Origin: Anaeromicrobium sp.
Lineage (GTDB): Bacteria > Bacillota > Clostridia > Peptostreptococcales > Thermotaleaceae
DNA length: 64,000 nucleotides
Assembly (NCBI RefSeq): GCF_025210435.1
Contig: NZ_JAOART010000067.1
Location: 1-64,000, forward strand
Direction of reading: 5' to 3'
A model generated the notes under the pieces. That model was not told the origin of the DNA and made no database searches. It saw nothing but the letters and a program-made list of their open reading frames with translations. The translations under genes were made by a program, and so were the position numbers. Of this stretch, positions 1-7,353 are shown in pieces (position 1 is the first letter of the stretch; every line of letters starts with the position of its first letter).

Positions 1-246
1 ACGGAGCTGAATATGCTTCAGGGATTACGGTCTCCCCTGTGGTCTACATGATGCCCTGTGTACACTTCACCTTGGCTGTCGCCAGCTTCGGCGCAACACT
101 CGATAAGGGTGGTTGGTTAGACCTTACCCTATAGGGACTCTTACCCTATCAGAAGCGCCAAGCTTTGCTTGGCGTACTAACGTCCTTGCTATATTGCGAT
201 GTTCCACATGATTTTAGTGGAATGTCTGAAAATAGTATGTTAGGCG
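1..246. other. GC-richer structured segment, possible remnant of a group II intron or other mobile element
   Basis: This edge segment is much richer in G+C than its surroundings. It contains a perfect 8-bp stem with a 3-nt loop (156-163 with 167-174) and a tandem repeat of the type ATAGGGTAAG on the minus strand (about 126-150). On the plus strand one frame from base 3 reads about 44 codons to a TAG near 134 and would continue in frame past it to about 250, with no start codon or ribosome site. I read it as a structured RNA or mobile-element end and not a protein gene. Similar translated strings are, from memory, common unexplained predictions in Firmicutes. A group II intron domain I fragment is one possibility; I cannot prove it. 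Confidence 0.35.
177..246 (-). repeat. attC-like imperfect hairpin with terminal GCCTAAC and GTTAGTA boxes
   Basis: Read on the minus strand, the segment opens with GCCTAAC (246-240), matching the integron R'' consensus RYYYAAC, and ends with GTTAGTA (183-177). Between them the sequence folds back imperfectly: TTCCAC/GTGGAA closes a 9-nt loop and about 15 of 22 further positions pair. A second GTTAGGC box lies on the minus strand at 826-820, next to the tyrosine recombinase gene. The first seven bases after that point are therefore complementary to this site's R'' box, which is the relation expected between the start of an integron cassette and its own attC. It could instead belong to the structured element at 1-246. 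Confidence 0.3.
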
Positions 247-276
247 AAGTTGGTTCTTTTATATCTAATATGCTTC

Positions 277-525
277 TCAATTCTTTTTTTCTAAAAACTT
301 ATAAATCAACTCACATATAAACTTAAAAAGAAATATAAAGACTAAAGGCTCTATATAAGATGTATAAAAAACTCCTAAGTGAAACTTAAATTTTGTTAGT
401 GATGATGCTCCTTCAAAAATACTTATCCTAATATATAAATTCCTTAATACTAACATGGTAGTAAATATCCAAATTAGTTTGCATAAGTTCTTATTATTCA
501 TCTCTCCAAACCTAAAAATACTCAC
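277..525 (-). CDS. small hypothetical membrane protein, possibly a cassette gene
   Basis: An 82-residue protein of unknown family. It begins with GTG at 525, five bases after a strong GGAGGGG ribosome site; an internal ATG nine codons in has its GGAGAG directly abutting and is less likely. Two hydrophobic stretches (about residues 18-30 and 57-75) predict two membrane segments with a short basic C-terminus. It reads towards the attC-like hairpin at 177-246 and lies between two inverted GTTAGGCGAA boxes (239-248 on plus, 826-817 on minus), so it has the position a gene cassette would have relative to the recombinase at 913-2004. The clear ribosome site argues that it is real; no function can be assigned. 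Confidence 0.55.
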   Translation of the reverse strand: MSIFRFGEMNNKNLCKLIWIFTTMLVLRNLYIRISIFEGASSLTKFKFHLGVFYTSYIEPLVFIFLFKFICELIYKFLEKKN

Positions 526-832
526 CTAAACCCCTCCAATCAACTAACTTCAACATTCCATTATCAATCAATACAATTATGAATTCACTCACTTAATATA
601 AACGTAAGTTATCATGGTTTAAAATAATAGATGGAATGATGATTTATGTTTCCATCTCAAATATATTTTATTATATAGTTGCAATTAGCATATTTCATTT
701 TATTATTTCTAAAAGTAAAATAGATTTCTATTAAAAGATTTCATTATTAAATGTAACAAGTTTAATACAATACATATAATTTATAGTTATCCATTAATTC
801 TAAGCAAAATCACTTTCGCCTAACTACTCATT
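526..832. other. AT-rich non-coding stretch
   Basis: Apart from the minus-strand GTTAGGCGAA box at 826-817 and the ribosome site of the upstream small gene, I see no open frame, tRNA or clear terminator here. It would be the leader part of the putative cassette. Confidence 0.5.
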
Positions 833-887
833 TCACGAACCAGTTTCGCTATTTATCCATGGATGGATTAGCGAAACTGGTTCGTGA
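833..887. repeat. perfect 19-bp inverted repeat just downstream of the recombinase gene
   Basis: Bases 833-851 and 869-887 are exact reverse complements (19 of 19), separated by 17 bp that contain the palindrome ATCCATGGAT (855-864). It starts 25 bp after the recombinase stop codon. There is no T-run on either side, so it is not a typical intrinsic terminator. Its position between a site-specific recombinase and the GTTAGGC box suggests a binding or attachment site (attI-like), but a transcript 3' stabiliser is also possible. Confidence 0.6.
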
Positions 888-912
888 ATATTTACTTATT
901 TCTGTTACTTCT

Positions 913-2004
913 CTAATCCATTCCTTTAAATATTCTATCTAATGGACTTTCGATTTTTCTTATGCTTTTCTTACTTACATGAGTATAGATTTCTGTAGTT
1001 TTTGAGCTACTATGGCCCAGTAATTCTTGTATATATCTAAGATCTGTACCTCCTTCTAGCAGATGGGTAGCAAATGAATGCCGTAAAGTATGAACCGTTG
1101 CATTCTTCTTTATCTTTGCCTTCTCACATGCTCTTTTAAATACCTTCTGAACTGACCGCTCATGTAGATGTTCACCTTCATTTCCACCTGGAAAAAGCCA
1201 GTCCTTTGGTCTATATTCTTTTGCATATTCCCTAAGAATTTTAAGTGTTTTATCTGATAATAGGGTATACCTATCCTTTCTTCCCTTTCCTTGCTTTATA
1301 TGAATCATAATCCTATTGCTATCTATATCATCAACTTTTAATCTAATAACTTCTCCTAGTCTAAGACCTGCTGAATATATGACAAATAATATGGCTTTAT
1401 GTTTCTTATTTTCTACTGAATTTAAAATATCTATCACTTCTTTTTCACTTAATACATTAGGTAATTTCTTTTCCTTCTTAGGTCTTGGGATTTCATATAA
1501 AATGTTTCCTTTTCTAAGTATATATTTATATAAACATTTTATGGAGCTTAATGCTTGATTTACATATGAATGACTATTATTACTCTCATTTAACAAGACA
1601 TACATATATTTTTCCACATCTTCTTTTGTCAATTGATCTACTACTTTATTACAAAATTTCAAAAATCTTTGCGAGTGCCCCATGTATGCTTTTATAGTTT
1701 TTGGGCTAAATCCCCTTAAAACTAGTTGCTCACGTAATTTATATACCAGCCCTTCTAAATCAAAGTTATATGATTCTTCTAATTCTTTAAGGATGTGTTC
1801 CATTGAATAATTACAATTCATTTTTTCATCTTTAAAAAGATTGAATAGCTTTAACTTGCTTTTATCATCATTGGGTATTACCCAGCACTTTTCATCTGAA
1901 TTCCATTGTCTGTCCTTTACTCTTCTTATTTTCTTTACAAATTCCTTATTATAGTCAAAGTACACTGCAATTTCTTTTCCATTTCTCTCTTCCACATTTA
2001 TCAT
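913..2004 (-). CDS. tyrosine recombinase (XerC/D and IntI-like integrase)
   Basis: A 363-residue site-specific recombinase. The C-terminal catalytic domain (about 185-350) has the full set Arg215, Lys240/243, His305-x-x-Arg308, His331 and nucleophile Tyr340. A SAM-like core-binding domain occupies about 83-175. A further N-terminal module of about 60 residues, with a spaced W...W-V-I-P pattern, precedes it, making the protein longer than XerC/D (about 300). The C-terminal motif region and the SPLD ending resemble integron integrases, but the IntI-specific insertion between the lysine patch and the HxxR box is missing. The ribosome site AGGAGG precedes ATG at 2004. Immediately downstream lie a perfect 19-bp inverted repeat and GTTAGGC boxes, its likely substrates. 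Whether it acts on cassettes is inference. Confidence 0.88.
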   Translation of the reverse strand: MINVEERNGKEIAVYFDYNKEFVKKIRRVKDRQWNSDEKCWVIPNDDKSKLKLFNLFKDEKMNCNYSMEHILKELEESYNFDLEGLVYKLREQLVLRGFSPKTIKAYMGHSQRFLKFCNKVVDQLTKEDVEKYMYVLLNESNNSHSYVNQALSSIKCLYKYILRKGNILYEIPRPKKEKKLPNVLSEKEVIDILNSVENKKHKAILFVIYSAGLRLGEVIRLKVDDIDSNRIMIHIKQGKGRKDRYTLLSDKTLKILREYAKEYRPKDWLFPGGNEGEHLHERSVQKVFKRACEKAKIKKNATVHTLRHSFATHLLEGGTDLRYIQELLGHSSSKTTEIYTHVSKKSIRKIESPLDRIFKGMD

Positions 2005-2097
2005 AATGCTTCCTCCTAATTATACTACATTTGTATTTTAATGGAAATCATCACTCCTCTCCGCAAACATATGTTCGTATTTATTTTATGTTTTTAG

Positions 2098-2128
2098 ATA
2101 AAAAAAATACTACTAGGATTCCTAGTAG
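2098..2128 (-). terminator. intrinsic terminator of the PhzF-family gene
   Basis: An 8-bp stem CTACTAGG/CCTAGTAG with a 3-nt loop (2110-2128) is followed on the minus strand by a run of seven to nine T. It lies 14 bp past the stop codon of the gene at 2143. Confidence 0.85.
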
Positions 2129-2142
2129 CATACAATCTTTAC

Positions 2143-3045
2143 TTATTCAATATTACATTCTCCTTTTATCATAACTATTCCAGTTCCACCAACCAAAACT
2201 CTTATATGATTGCTTTCATCCCTAATAGTATAGGTTTCAATTACACAAGGCATATTTACAATTGTCCCCTGCTCAGCTTTTAATCTTATTTGTCCTTCAT
2301 TAGGATATTTGTTTTTTAATAAATATGCACTTACTGCTGCATTACCAATTCCACAGCCTGGGTCTTCGATTCCATTTCGTGGGCATATATTTCTTGTATG
2401 TATATGGGATATTTTATCATAGGTTTCAAAGGTAAATACTTGTGCTTCACTCATATTTACCCCACTGCAAAGTTCTTTTAGCTCCTTAATATTTCTTTTT
2501 ACCTTCATTAAGGCATCCATTGACTTTACAGGAACTATTACATGTCCCAATCCTGTATGAACTGGCTCAACGGGTAAATCTTCAATTAAATCATCCACAT
2601 CTAAACCAAGGACCTTTGCAACCTTATGGCTATCTATAATCTCTTGATAAAAAACTGGTTTTGAAGATTCCATCATAACTATAGTTTTCCCATTATCTTT
2701 ATGTAATTTTATCGCTTTTAAACCTGCCTTTGTTTTTATTATATATTTATCCCTATTAGAAATATCTATCTTCCCTGAATCTTCAAGGGCAATGAATGCA
2801 GCCACAGTAGGATGACCTGCTATGGGTACTTCCTTAATAGGAGTAAAGTATCTTAGTTGAAAATCATATTCTTTTTCATTATCTGATTCCATAATAAATA
2901 CGGTTTCTACTAAATTCATTTGACGAGCAATTGCCTGCATATTCTTTTCGTTTATTTCATTACCATCCACAAATATAGCCGCTGGATTACCTTCAAATGA
3001 CTTCTTTCCAAAACTATTAACCACATAAAATTCCTTTGTCTTCAT
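2143..3045 (-). CDS. PhzF family isomerase-like protein
   Basis: A 300-residue member of the PhzF/YddE superfamily, the diaminopimelate epimerase-like fold whose founding member isomerises a phenazine precursor. It carries the family's N-terminal acid at Glu47 in NLVETVF, the AGHPTVAA loop (about 94-101) and the C-terminal DPGCGIGNAA motif (about 227-236). Length is typical of the family. No phenazine genes are nearby, so the substrate is unknown; most homologues in such genomes are orphan enzymes. ATG at 3045 follows an AAGGGG ribosome site. It is monocistronic, ending at the terminator at 2098-2128. Confidence 0.85.
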   Translation of the reverse strand: MKTKEFYVVNSFGKKSFEGNPAAIFVDGNEINEKNMQAIARQMNLVETVFIMESDNEKEYDFQLRYFTPIKEVPIAGHPTVAAFIALEDSGKIDISNRDKYIIKTKAGLKAIKLHKDNGKTIVMMESSKPVFYQEIIDSHKVAKVLGLDVDDLIEDLPVEPVHTGLGHVIVPVKSMDALMKVKRNIKELKELCSGVNMSEAQVFTFETYDKISHIHTRNICPRNGIEDPGCGIGNAAVSAYLLKNKYPNEGQIRLKAEQGTIVNMPCVIETYTIRDESNHIRVLVGGTGIVMIKGECNIE

Positions 3046-3082
3046 ATATTAGTCCCCTTTTTGTCATTATCATTTATGTAAT

Positions 3083-3190
3083 CTATATGGCAAATCCGGC
3101 GCGGTCAAAGCCTGACCTATTAGAAATCCTCCTTAGGCTAGCCCTAAAAGAATCATCTGACAACCTTTGCTCATATCCATTGTTATGCCA
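3083..3190 (-). pseudogene. remnant resembling the C-terminus of a formylglycine-generating-enzyme-like (SUMF1/C-lectin) domain
   Basis: Between the PhzF gene and the upstream lipoprotein gene the minus strand keeps a 35-codon frame ending at TAG 3085-3083, with no start codon and stops just upstream. It reads WHNNGYEQRLSDD and later ISNRSGFDRAGFAI, resembling the arginine-rich, G-F-R-ending C-terminus of SUMF1-type domains. Local G+C is higher than in the flanks. I take it as a decayed gene fragment; the domain assignment is tentative. Confidence 0.35.
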
Positions 3191-3202
3191 TTTATTCTAT
3201 TC

Positions 3203-3910
3203 TTAAAAAGTACTCTCAGAATTAACATGAAAATCTTTTAGATTTACAAGTTTCTTTTTTCCTCTATTTCCTTTAGTTATGCATTGTTTACCTTGTTCAT
3301 CATATTTCTTAAATATGTAATCTCCAGTTAGAAGGTTATAATCCTCTTCTTCAAAATCTACTGAATCACCAATTATAACAGTAGAACCAAGTGTAGCTCC
3401 AATCATATACCAGCCACCGTTTTCATATCTAAATCTATATGAGTAATACCATTTCACATTACTTCCACCAAAGAATTTTATTAACACTGAACCCCTATCA
3501 ATGGAAATACTTTCAAAGGGGTCTCCCCAGCCTCCCCCTTCGCCGGCTCTCATAATCGCATTATCTGCCATAATTGATAGAGAAAAGGTCTCATCAGAAT
3601 TACCAAAAGCTATTAACAAAGAGCGAGGTGCAAGTAAATCCCCTTCTCCATCCTTCTCAATTACTACTACCACATCAGTAATTTCATCTTTATTTAAATC
3701 ACCTTCAACTTTAACAGGTTCTCCTAAGCGAGATTCTAAAATATGCCACCCATCTGGTATAAAAAAAGAAATATCTTTTGCAGTATTCTCCTTGGTTATT
3801 TTTTCAATCTTGGCTACTACTGGATTGTTGTTATTTTTACTAATATTATTACAACCTACAAGGATAAAAAATAATGCTATTCCTATTATAATATTTATGC
3901 TATTTTTCAT
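3203..3910 (-). CDS. hypothetical lipoprotein
   Basis: A 235-residue secreted lipoprotein with a type II signal peptide whose lipobox ILVGC places the lipidated cysteine at residue 20. The mature part contains an acidic turn GDLNKDEITD (about 74-83), similar to integrin/VCBS-type calcium loops, and a tryptophan- and tyrosine-rich region (about 150-175). No enzyme motif is visible. ATG at 3910 has a GAGG ribosome site. It is probably anchored to the outer face of the membrane. Its function is unknown. Confidence 0.7.
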   Translation of the reverse strand: MKNSINIIIGIALFFILVGCNNISKNNNNPVVAKIEKITKENTAKDISFFIPDGWHILESRLGEPVKVEGDLNKDEITDVVVVIEKDGEGDLLAPRSLLIAFGNSDETFSLSIMADNAIMRAGEGGGWGDPFESISIDRGSVLIKFFGGSNVKWYYSYRFRYENGGWYMIGATLGSTVIIGDSVDFEEEDYNLLTGDYIFKKYDEQGKQCITKGNRGKKKLVNLKDFHVNSESTF

Positions 3911-3957
3911 TTTTTCCTCCCAAATATATAAGTTTCTTTATATCTTAATATTTATTT

Positions 3958-4190
3958 ATAGATTTATTAGTTTAAAATTTGTTTTATACAGTAACTTGCC
4001 TATAAGGGAAAATATTGAAAATCTTTGGAACCCTGGAACGTCACAACATCCTATGCTACTCCGACATGACACATGAACCTATCTACGAAGATTCACACTT
4101 TCGCTTGTGACAAGGACTTGGGTGGAAAAGATTTTCAATAGTTTCCTGAAATAGGCACACATAAAGCAAGTTTATACACCAGAAATCTAT
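3958..4190 (+). mobile_element. MITE-like 233-bp palindromic repeat, copy A
   Basis: One of three full copies (others at 16425-16661 and 40637-40869). It begins ATAGATTT and ends AAATCTAT, and the whole element folds on itself. An inner pair, GGAAAATATTGAAAATCTTT near 4008-4027 against AAGATTTTCAATAGTTTCC near 4127-4145, shows compensating changes relative to the other copies. A central hairpin TCACA/TGTGA (about 4092-4109) is conserved. It encodes no protein. A non-autonomous transposable element or a structured RNA are the two readings. Confidence 0.75.
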
Positions 4191-4279
4191 GTTTTTCCGT
4201 ATATTAAAAGCTGATTATATACGATATTTTCTTATTACACAATATAATAATTATTTTTATAGTCTATTTTGATTGATTC

Positions 4280-4729
4280 TTATTCTTTCATTAATGCCAC
4301 AAACAGATGACTTTTTTCTCCTGGCATTTTATACATGCCTAAGGCATCTAGATGTTTTACACTTATGGCCGTTATTTCATAGGCTGTATTTTCATCACAT
4401 TGGAAGGCTTCCATTTCAAATGCATCATATCTAGTAATTTCTTTTAATTTTTTCAGTTCTTCAGAATCTTTCCTTATATCTTCAGTAAAGCTTTCGTTTG
4501 CCCAACTCCACATCCAAGTACCTTTTTCATGAGCCCATGTTCCAATACATACAATTTTAAATTCTAGTTCTACTTTTTCATTATTCTTAAACTGTAAAGT
4601 CTTAGAATTTTGATTAAACCAATAGCTTTCATATGTTCCTATATTATAATCACTAAACAAACTTTCCTGTTTATTTTCCAATTCTTCATATACCTTAGCT
4701 AAAAATTTTTCAAATTGTTCCTTTGTCAT
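4280..4729 (-). CDS. DUF6882-like hypothetical protein
   Basis: A 149-residue soluble protein, counted from the ATG that lies eight bases after GAGAGG; an upstream GTG would add three residues but overlaps that site. The centre carries a tryptophan-rich motif GTWMWSWANES preceded by KIVCIGTWAHEKG, which I associate with the DUF6882 family of small cytosolic proteins of unknown function. There is no signal peptide or membrane segment. It is a single gene between a 233-bp repeat and the divergent abgT-like gene. Confidence 0.6.
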   Translation of the reverse strand: MTKEQFEKFLAKVYEELENKQESLFSDYNIGTYESYWFNQNSKTLQFKNNEKVELEFKIVCIGTWAHEKGTWMWSWANESFTEDIRKDSEELKKLKEITRYDAFEMEAFQCDENTAYEITAISVKHLDALGMYKMPGEKSHLFVALMKE

Positions 4730-4860
4730 AAGTAACACCTCTCAATCATTTTCTTTTCCTGTTCCATTTCAATATATTTCGACAATATGCCCTTTATCTC
4801 CTTTAAAAAGCCTTATGAATCCTTTTATCATATCCTCTTTATTTTTATTTATTCATAGTT

Positions 4861-4889
4861 TTGAAAATAAGTAAAATATAGAATATTCT
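4861..4889 (+). promoter_or_regulatory. probable sigma-A promoter of the AbgT-type transporter gene
   Basis: TTGAAA (4861-4866) and TATTCT (4884-4889) are separated by exactly 17 bp, about 50 bp before the start codon at 4942. Confidence 0.55.
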
Positions 4890-4941
4890 ATTCCTATTAA
4901 CAATAAGATTAATTAATATATTTTTATAGGGAGGATATGAT

Positions 4942-6465
4942 ATGGAAAGTGTGAAAAGGAAAAAAAGTAAATTCAATACCTTCTTAGATTGGCTTGAACG
5001 GGCAGGAAATAAATTACCTGAACCACTTACTTTATTTGTATGGCTTGCATTTATAGCTATTTTAATATCATTTATTGGATCCTTAATGGGTGTATCTGCT
5101 GTTCATCCCCTAACGAATAAAACTATCACTGTTATTAACCTTTTATCTAAAGAAGGTATCCAAAAAATGCTTATGAATGCCGTTAGTAACTTTGCTAACT
5201 TCCCACCTTTAGGGTTAGTTTTAACTTGTATATTGGGGGTTGGGTTGGCTGAGAAAACTGGACTTTTTTCTGCCCTTCTTAGGAAAAGTTTATCTAATGT
5301 GAAAAAATCTAGGATAGTTATGTTAGTAGTGTTCACATCTATTATGGCAAATGCTGCTGCAGATACGGGTTTTATAGTTATGCCTCCATTGGCTGCCATG
5401 TTATTTGCCTCTGCAGGTATGAATCCGTTAGTTGGAATGATGGTGTCCTATGCTTCTGTTGCTGGAGGGTTTAGTGCAAATTTATTAGTAAATTCATTGG
5501 ATGTTTTAGTAGTAGGTTTTACCCAATCAGCAGCAGAACTGCTAGACCCTAGTGCAGTAGTAAATCCTGCCTGTAACTGGTATTTCCTAATAGTATCTAC
5601 TATATTACTAACTGCCACTGCCACTTTAGTTACTACAAAGGTTGTAGCCCCTAGAATGGGAAAGGGAAATTTTCTAGTTGAAAGGGTAGAAGAGGTTACA
5701 GAATCTGAGGTAAAAGGTCTTAAATATGCTGGTATTGCCACTTTGGCTTACTTAATCCTATGTATAATTTTGGCTATGCCCCAAGGTGGATTGTTAAGAG
5801 ATCCAGAGACAGGTTCATTATTATCCTTTAGTTCTCCCCTTATGAAGGGTCTAGTTCCCCTTATTACTTTATTGTTCTTTATTCCAGGTTATGTTTTTGG
5901 TAAGGTATCTGGAAAGATAAAAAGTGATAAGGATATTGTGGCTATCCTTGGTCAGGCCATGGCTGAAATGGGACCTTATATAGTATTGTCCTTTGTAATA
6001 GCCCAGTTCATAAACTATTTTAATTGGTCTAATTTAGGTATCATAATGGCTATTAAGGGGGCAGATTTTTTAAAGAACTTAGGTGCTCCAGCTCCAATTC
6101 TTTTAGTTTCATTTATAATCATATCTGCCCTAATCAATCTATTTGTGGGTAGTTGTTCTGCTAAGTGGGCCATTTTGAGCCCCATATTCGTACCCATGTT
6201 CATGTTATTAGGATTTAGTCCTGCCCTAACTCAAATGGCCTATAGGATAGGAGACTCTATTACTAATGTAATAACTCCACTTCTTCCTTACTTTGCCATA
6301 TTAGTTGCCTTTGCTAAGAAATATGATAAAAATCTAGGAATGGGAACCCTCATAGCAAACATGCTTCCTTATACTATAGCCTTTTTCATATTATGGTCTA
6401 TCCAAATAGTTCTTTGGTTCCTAATAGGTCTTCCTTTAGGCCCTGGTTCTCCCGTTTTATTATAG
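4942..6465 (+). CDS. AbgT family transporter
   Basis: A 507-residue integral membrane protein of the AbgT family, whose members import p-aminobenzoyl-glutamate or export antimetabolites such as sulfonamides by ion coupling. About 11-13 hydrophobic segments are visible. Family hallmarks include the N-terminal LPEPLTLFVWLA, the hairpin region NAAADTGFIVMPPLAAMLF (about 136-154), and the C-terminal SCSAKWAILSPIFVPMFM and GDSITNVITPLLPYF stretches. GGAGG lies before ATG at 4942. It has its own promoter and terminator. The neighbours do not reveal the substrate; folate salvage is the usual guess. Confidence 0.9.
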   Translation: MESVKRKKSKFNTFLDWLERAGNKLPEPLTLFVWLAFIAILISFIGSLMGVSAVHPLTNKTITVINLLSKEGIQKMLMNAVSNFANFPPLGLVLTCILGVGLAEKTGLFSALLRKSLSNVKKSRIVMLVVFTSIMANAAADTGFIVMPPLAAMLFASAGMNPLVGMMVSYASVAGGFSANLLVNSLDVLVVGFTQSAAELLDPSAVVNPACNWYFLIVSTILLTATATLVTTKVVAPRMGKGNFLVERVEEVTESEVKGLKYAGIATLAYLILCIILAMPQGGLLRDPETGSLLSFSSPLMKGLVPLITLLFFIPGYVFGKVSGKIKSDKDIVAILGQAMAEMGPYIVLSFVIAQFINYFNWSNLGIIMAIKGADFLKNLGAPAPILLVSFIIISALINLFVGSCSAKWAILSPIFVPMFMLLGFSPALTQMAYRIGDSITNVITPLLPYFAILVAFAKKYDKNLGMGTLIANMLPYTIAFFILWSIQIVLWFLIGLPLGPGSPVLL

Positions 6466-6479
6466 ATATTATCAAATAA

Positions 6480-6502
6480 AAAAATCCCCAGTGGGGATTT
6501 TT
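6480..6502. terminator. bidirectional terminator between convergent genes
   Basis: AAAAATCCCCA/GTGGGGATTTTT forms a compact hairpin with T-runs on both strands, placed between the AbgT-type gene (plus) and the repeat-protein gene at 6511 (minus). Confidence 0.9.
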
Positions 6503-6510
6503 TAGTTTAA

Positions 6511-7197
6511 TTATTGAGCTCTTCTTTGTCCTATTTCTCCTCTTGCTCTTCTTTCAAAGACTTTTCCTTCTTCTATGGCCTTTATGATTCTTTCTGCTTT
6601 TTCCGTCTCTAACTTACCATCTTCTACTAAATCATTTATTCTCTCTATTTTATCTTCTTTAGATAAATCTCTGAAATCTTCTCCAAGTGGTGCAGGTCTT
6701 TTTCCATGTCCACCATGGCCTCTATGACCACCTTTGAATCTCTTAACAAAATCTTCATCTAATTTACCTTCATCAATTAGTTCTTGAATTTTTTCTTTTC
6801 TTTCTTCCTTAGATAGATCCTTTAAACCTTTTAATATTTCCATTTGCTCTATTCTCTTTACTATGTCATCATATCTATCTTCATCTATCTTTCCTTCATC
6901 CACTAGTTCTTTAACTTTCTCAATCTTTTCTTCCTTAGATAAATCTCTGAAATCTTCTCCAAGATGTTGTCTTTCATCTACCCTTTCCATCATCTCTTTA
7001 GCCTTATCTTCTGTTATCTTTCCTTCTTCTTGTAATTTTTCGATTCTCTCTATTGCCCTTTCCTTGTTAAATTTCTTAACTATTCCTGGTCTTTTTTTGA
7101 ATCCTTCTCTTTTTATTACCTCTGTATTATCTGCAAATGAAGCTCCTGTTGAAAGTAACATAGTTCCTATTAGAGCTAATCCTATTAATTTTTTCAT
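6511..7197 (-). CDS. secreted protein with repeated helical EGKI-type motifs and a His/Gly-rich linker
   Basis: A 228-residue exported protein with a classical signal peptide (about 1-22, cleavage after SFA). The mature chain holds four copies of a helix-turn-helix unit ending in E/DGKI or E/DGKL followed by an acidic helix (about 57-62, 94-101, 130-137, 184-190). Two or three are introduced by the identical phrase GEDFRDLSKEEKIE. Between units three and four lies HRGHGGHGKRP (about 156-166), which could bind metal. The units resemble small-helical DUF2680/YckD-type motifs. It is highly charged (Lys, Glu) and probably extracellular. GGAGAG lies before ATG at 7197. No enzymatic function is suggested. 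Confidence 0.7.
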   Translation of the reverse strand: MKKLIGLALIGTMLLSTGASFADNTEVIKREGFKKRPGIVKKFNKERAIERIEKLQEEGKITEDKAKEMMERVDERQHLGEDFRDLSKEEKIEKVKELVDEGKIDEDRYDDIVKRIEQMEILKGLKDLSKEERKEKIQELIDEGKLDEDFVKRFKGGHRGHGGHGKRPAPLGEDFRDLSKEDKIERINDLVEDGKLETEKAERIIKAIEEGKVFERRARGEIGQRRAQ

Positions 7198-7305
7198 TTT
7201 AATCTCTCCTCTTTAATAATTTCTTTATTTTCTTTTCCTTGTCTGTAACTATATTATAGAAATTAAATGTGAGGATTTTGTGTGCTTTAATTGAACATTT
7301 AAAGA

Positions 7306-7351
7306 AAAAACTCCTCTGATTAAAGGGTTCCCTTTAATCAGAGGAGTTTTT
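7306..7351 (-). terminator. strong intrinsic terminator after the TPR-protease gene
   Basis: A perfect stem of about 20 bp (ACTCCTCTGATTAAAGGG against its complement), with A/T runs on both sides, begins a few bases after the stop codon at 7354. Confidence 0.9.
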
Positions 7352-7353
7352 AT

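Noticed and set aside
913..2004. True integron integrase (IntI)
   Set aside because: The IntI-specific insertion before the HxxR box is absent, so it is called only an IntI/Xer-like tyrosine recombinase.
3060..3130. GC-rich patch as a T-box or other riboswitch for phzF
   Set aside because: No specifier loop, antiterminator or T-run was seen; a decayed coding fragment fits better.
3501..4076. 191-codon plus-strand frame opposite the lipoprotein
   Set aside because: It is antisense to a gene with ribosome site and lipobox and continues into a repeat element; composition is that of a shadow frame.
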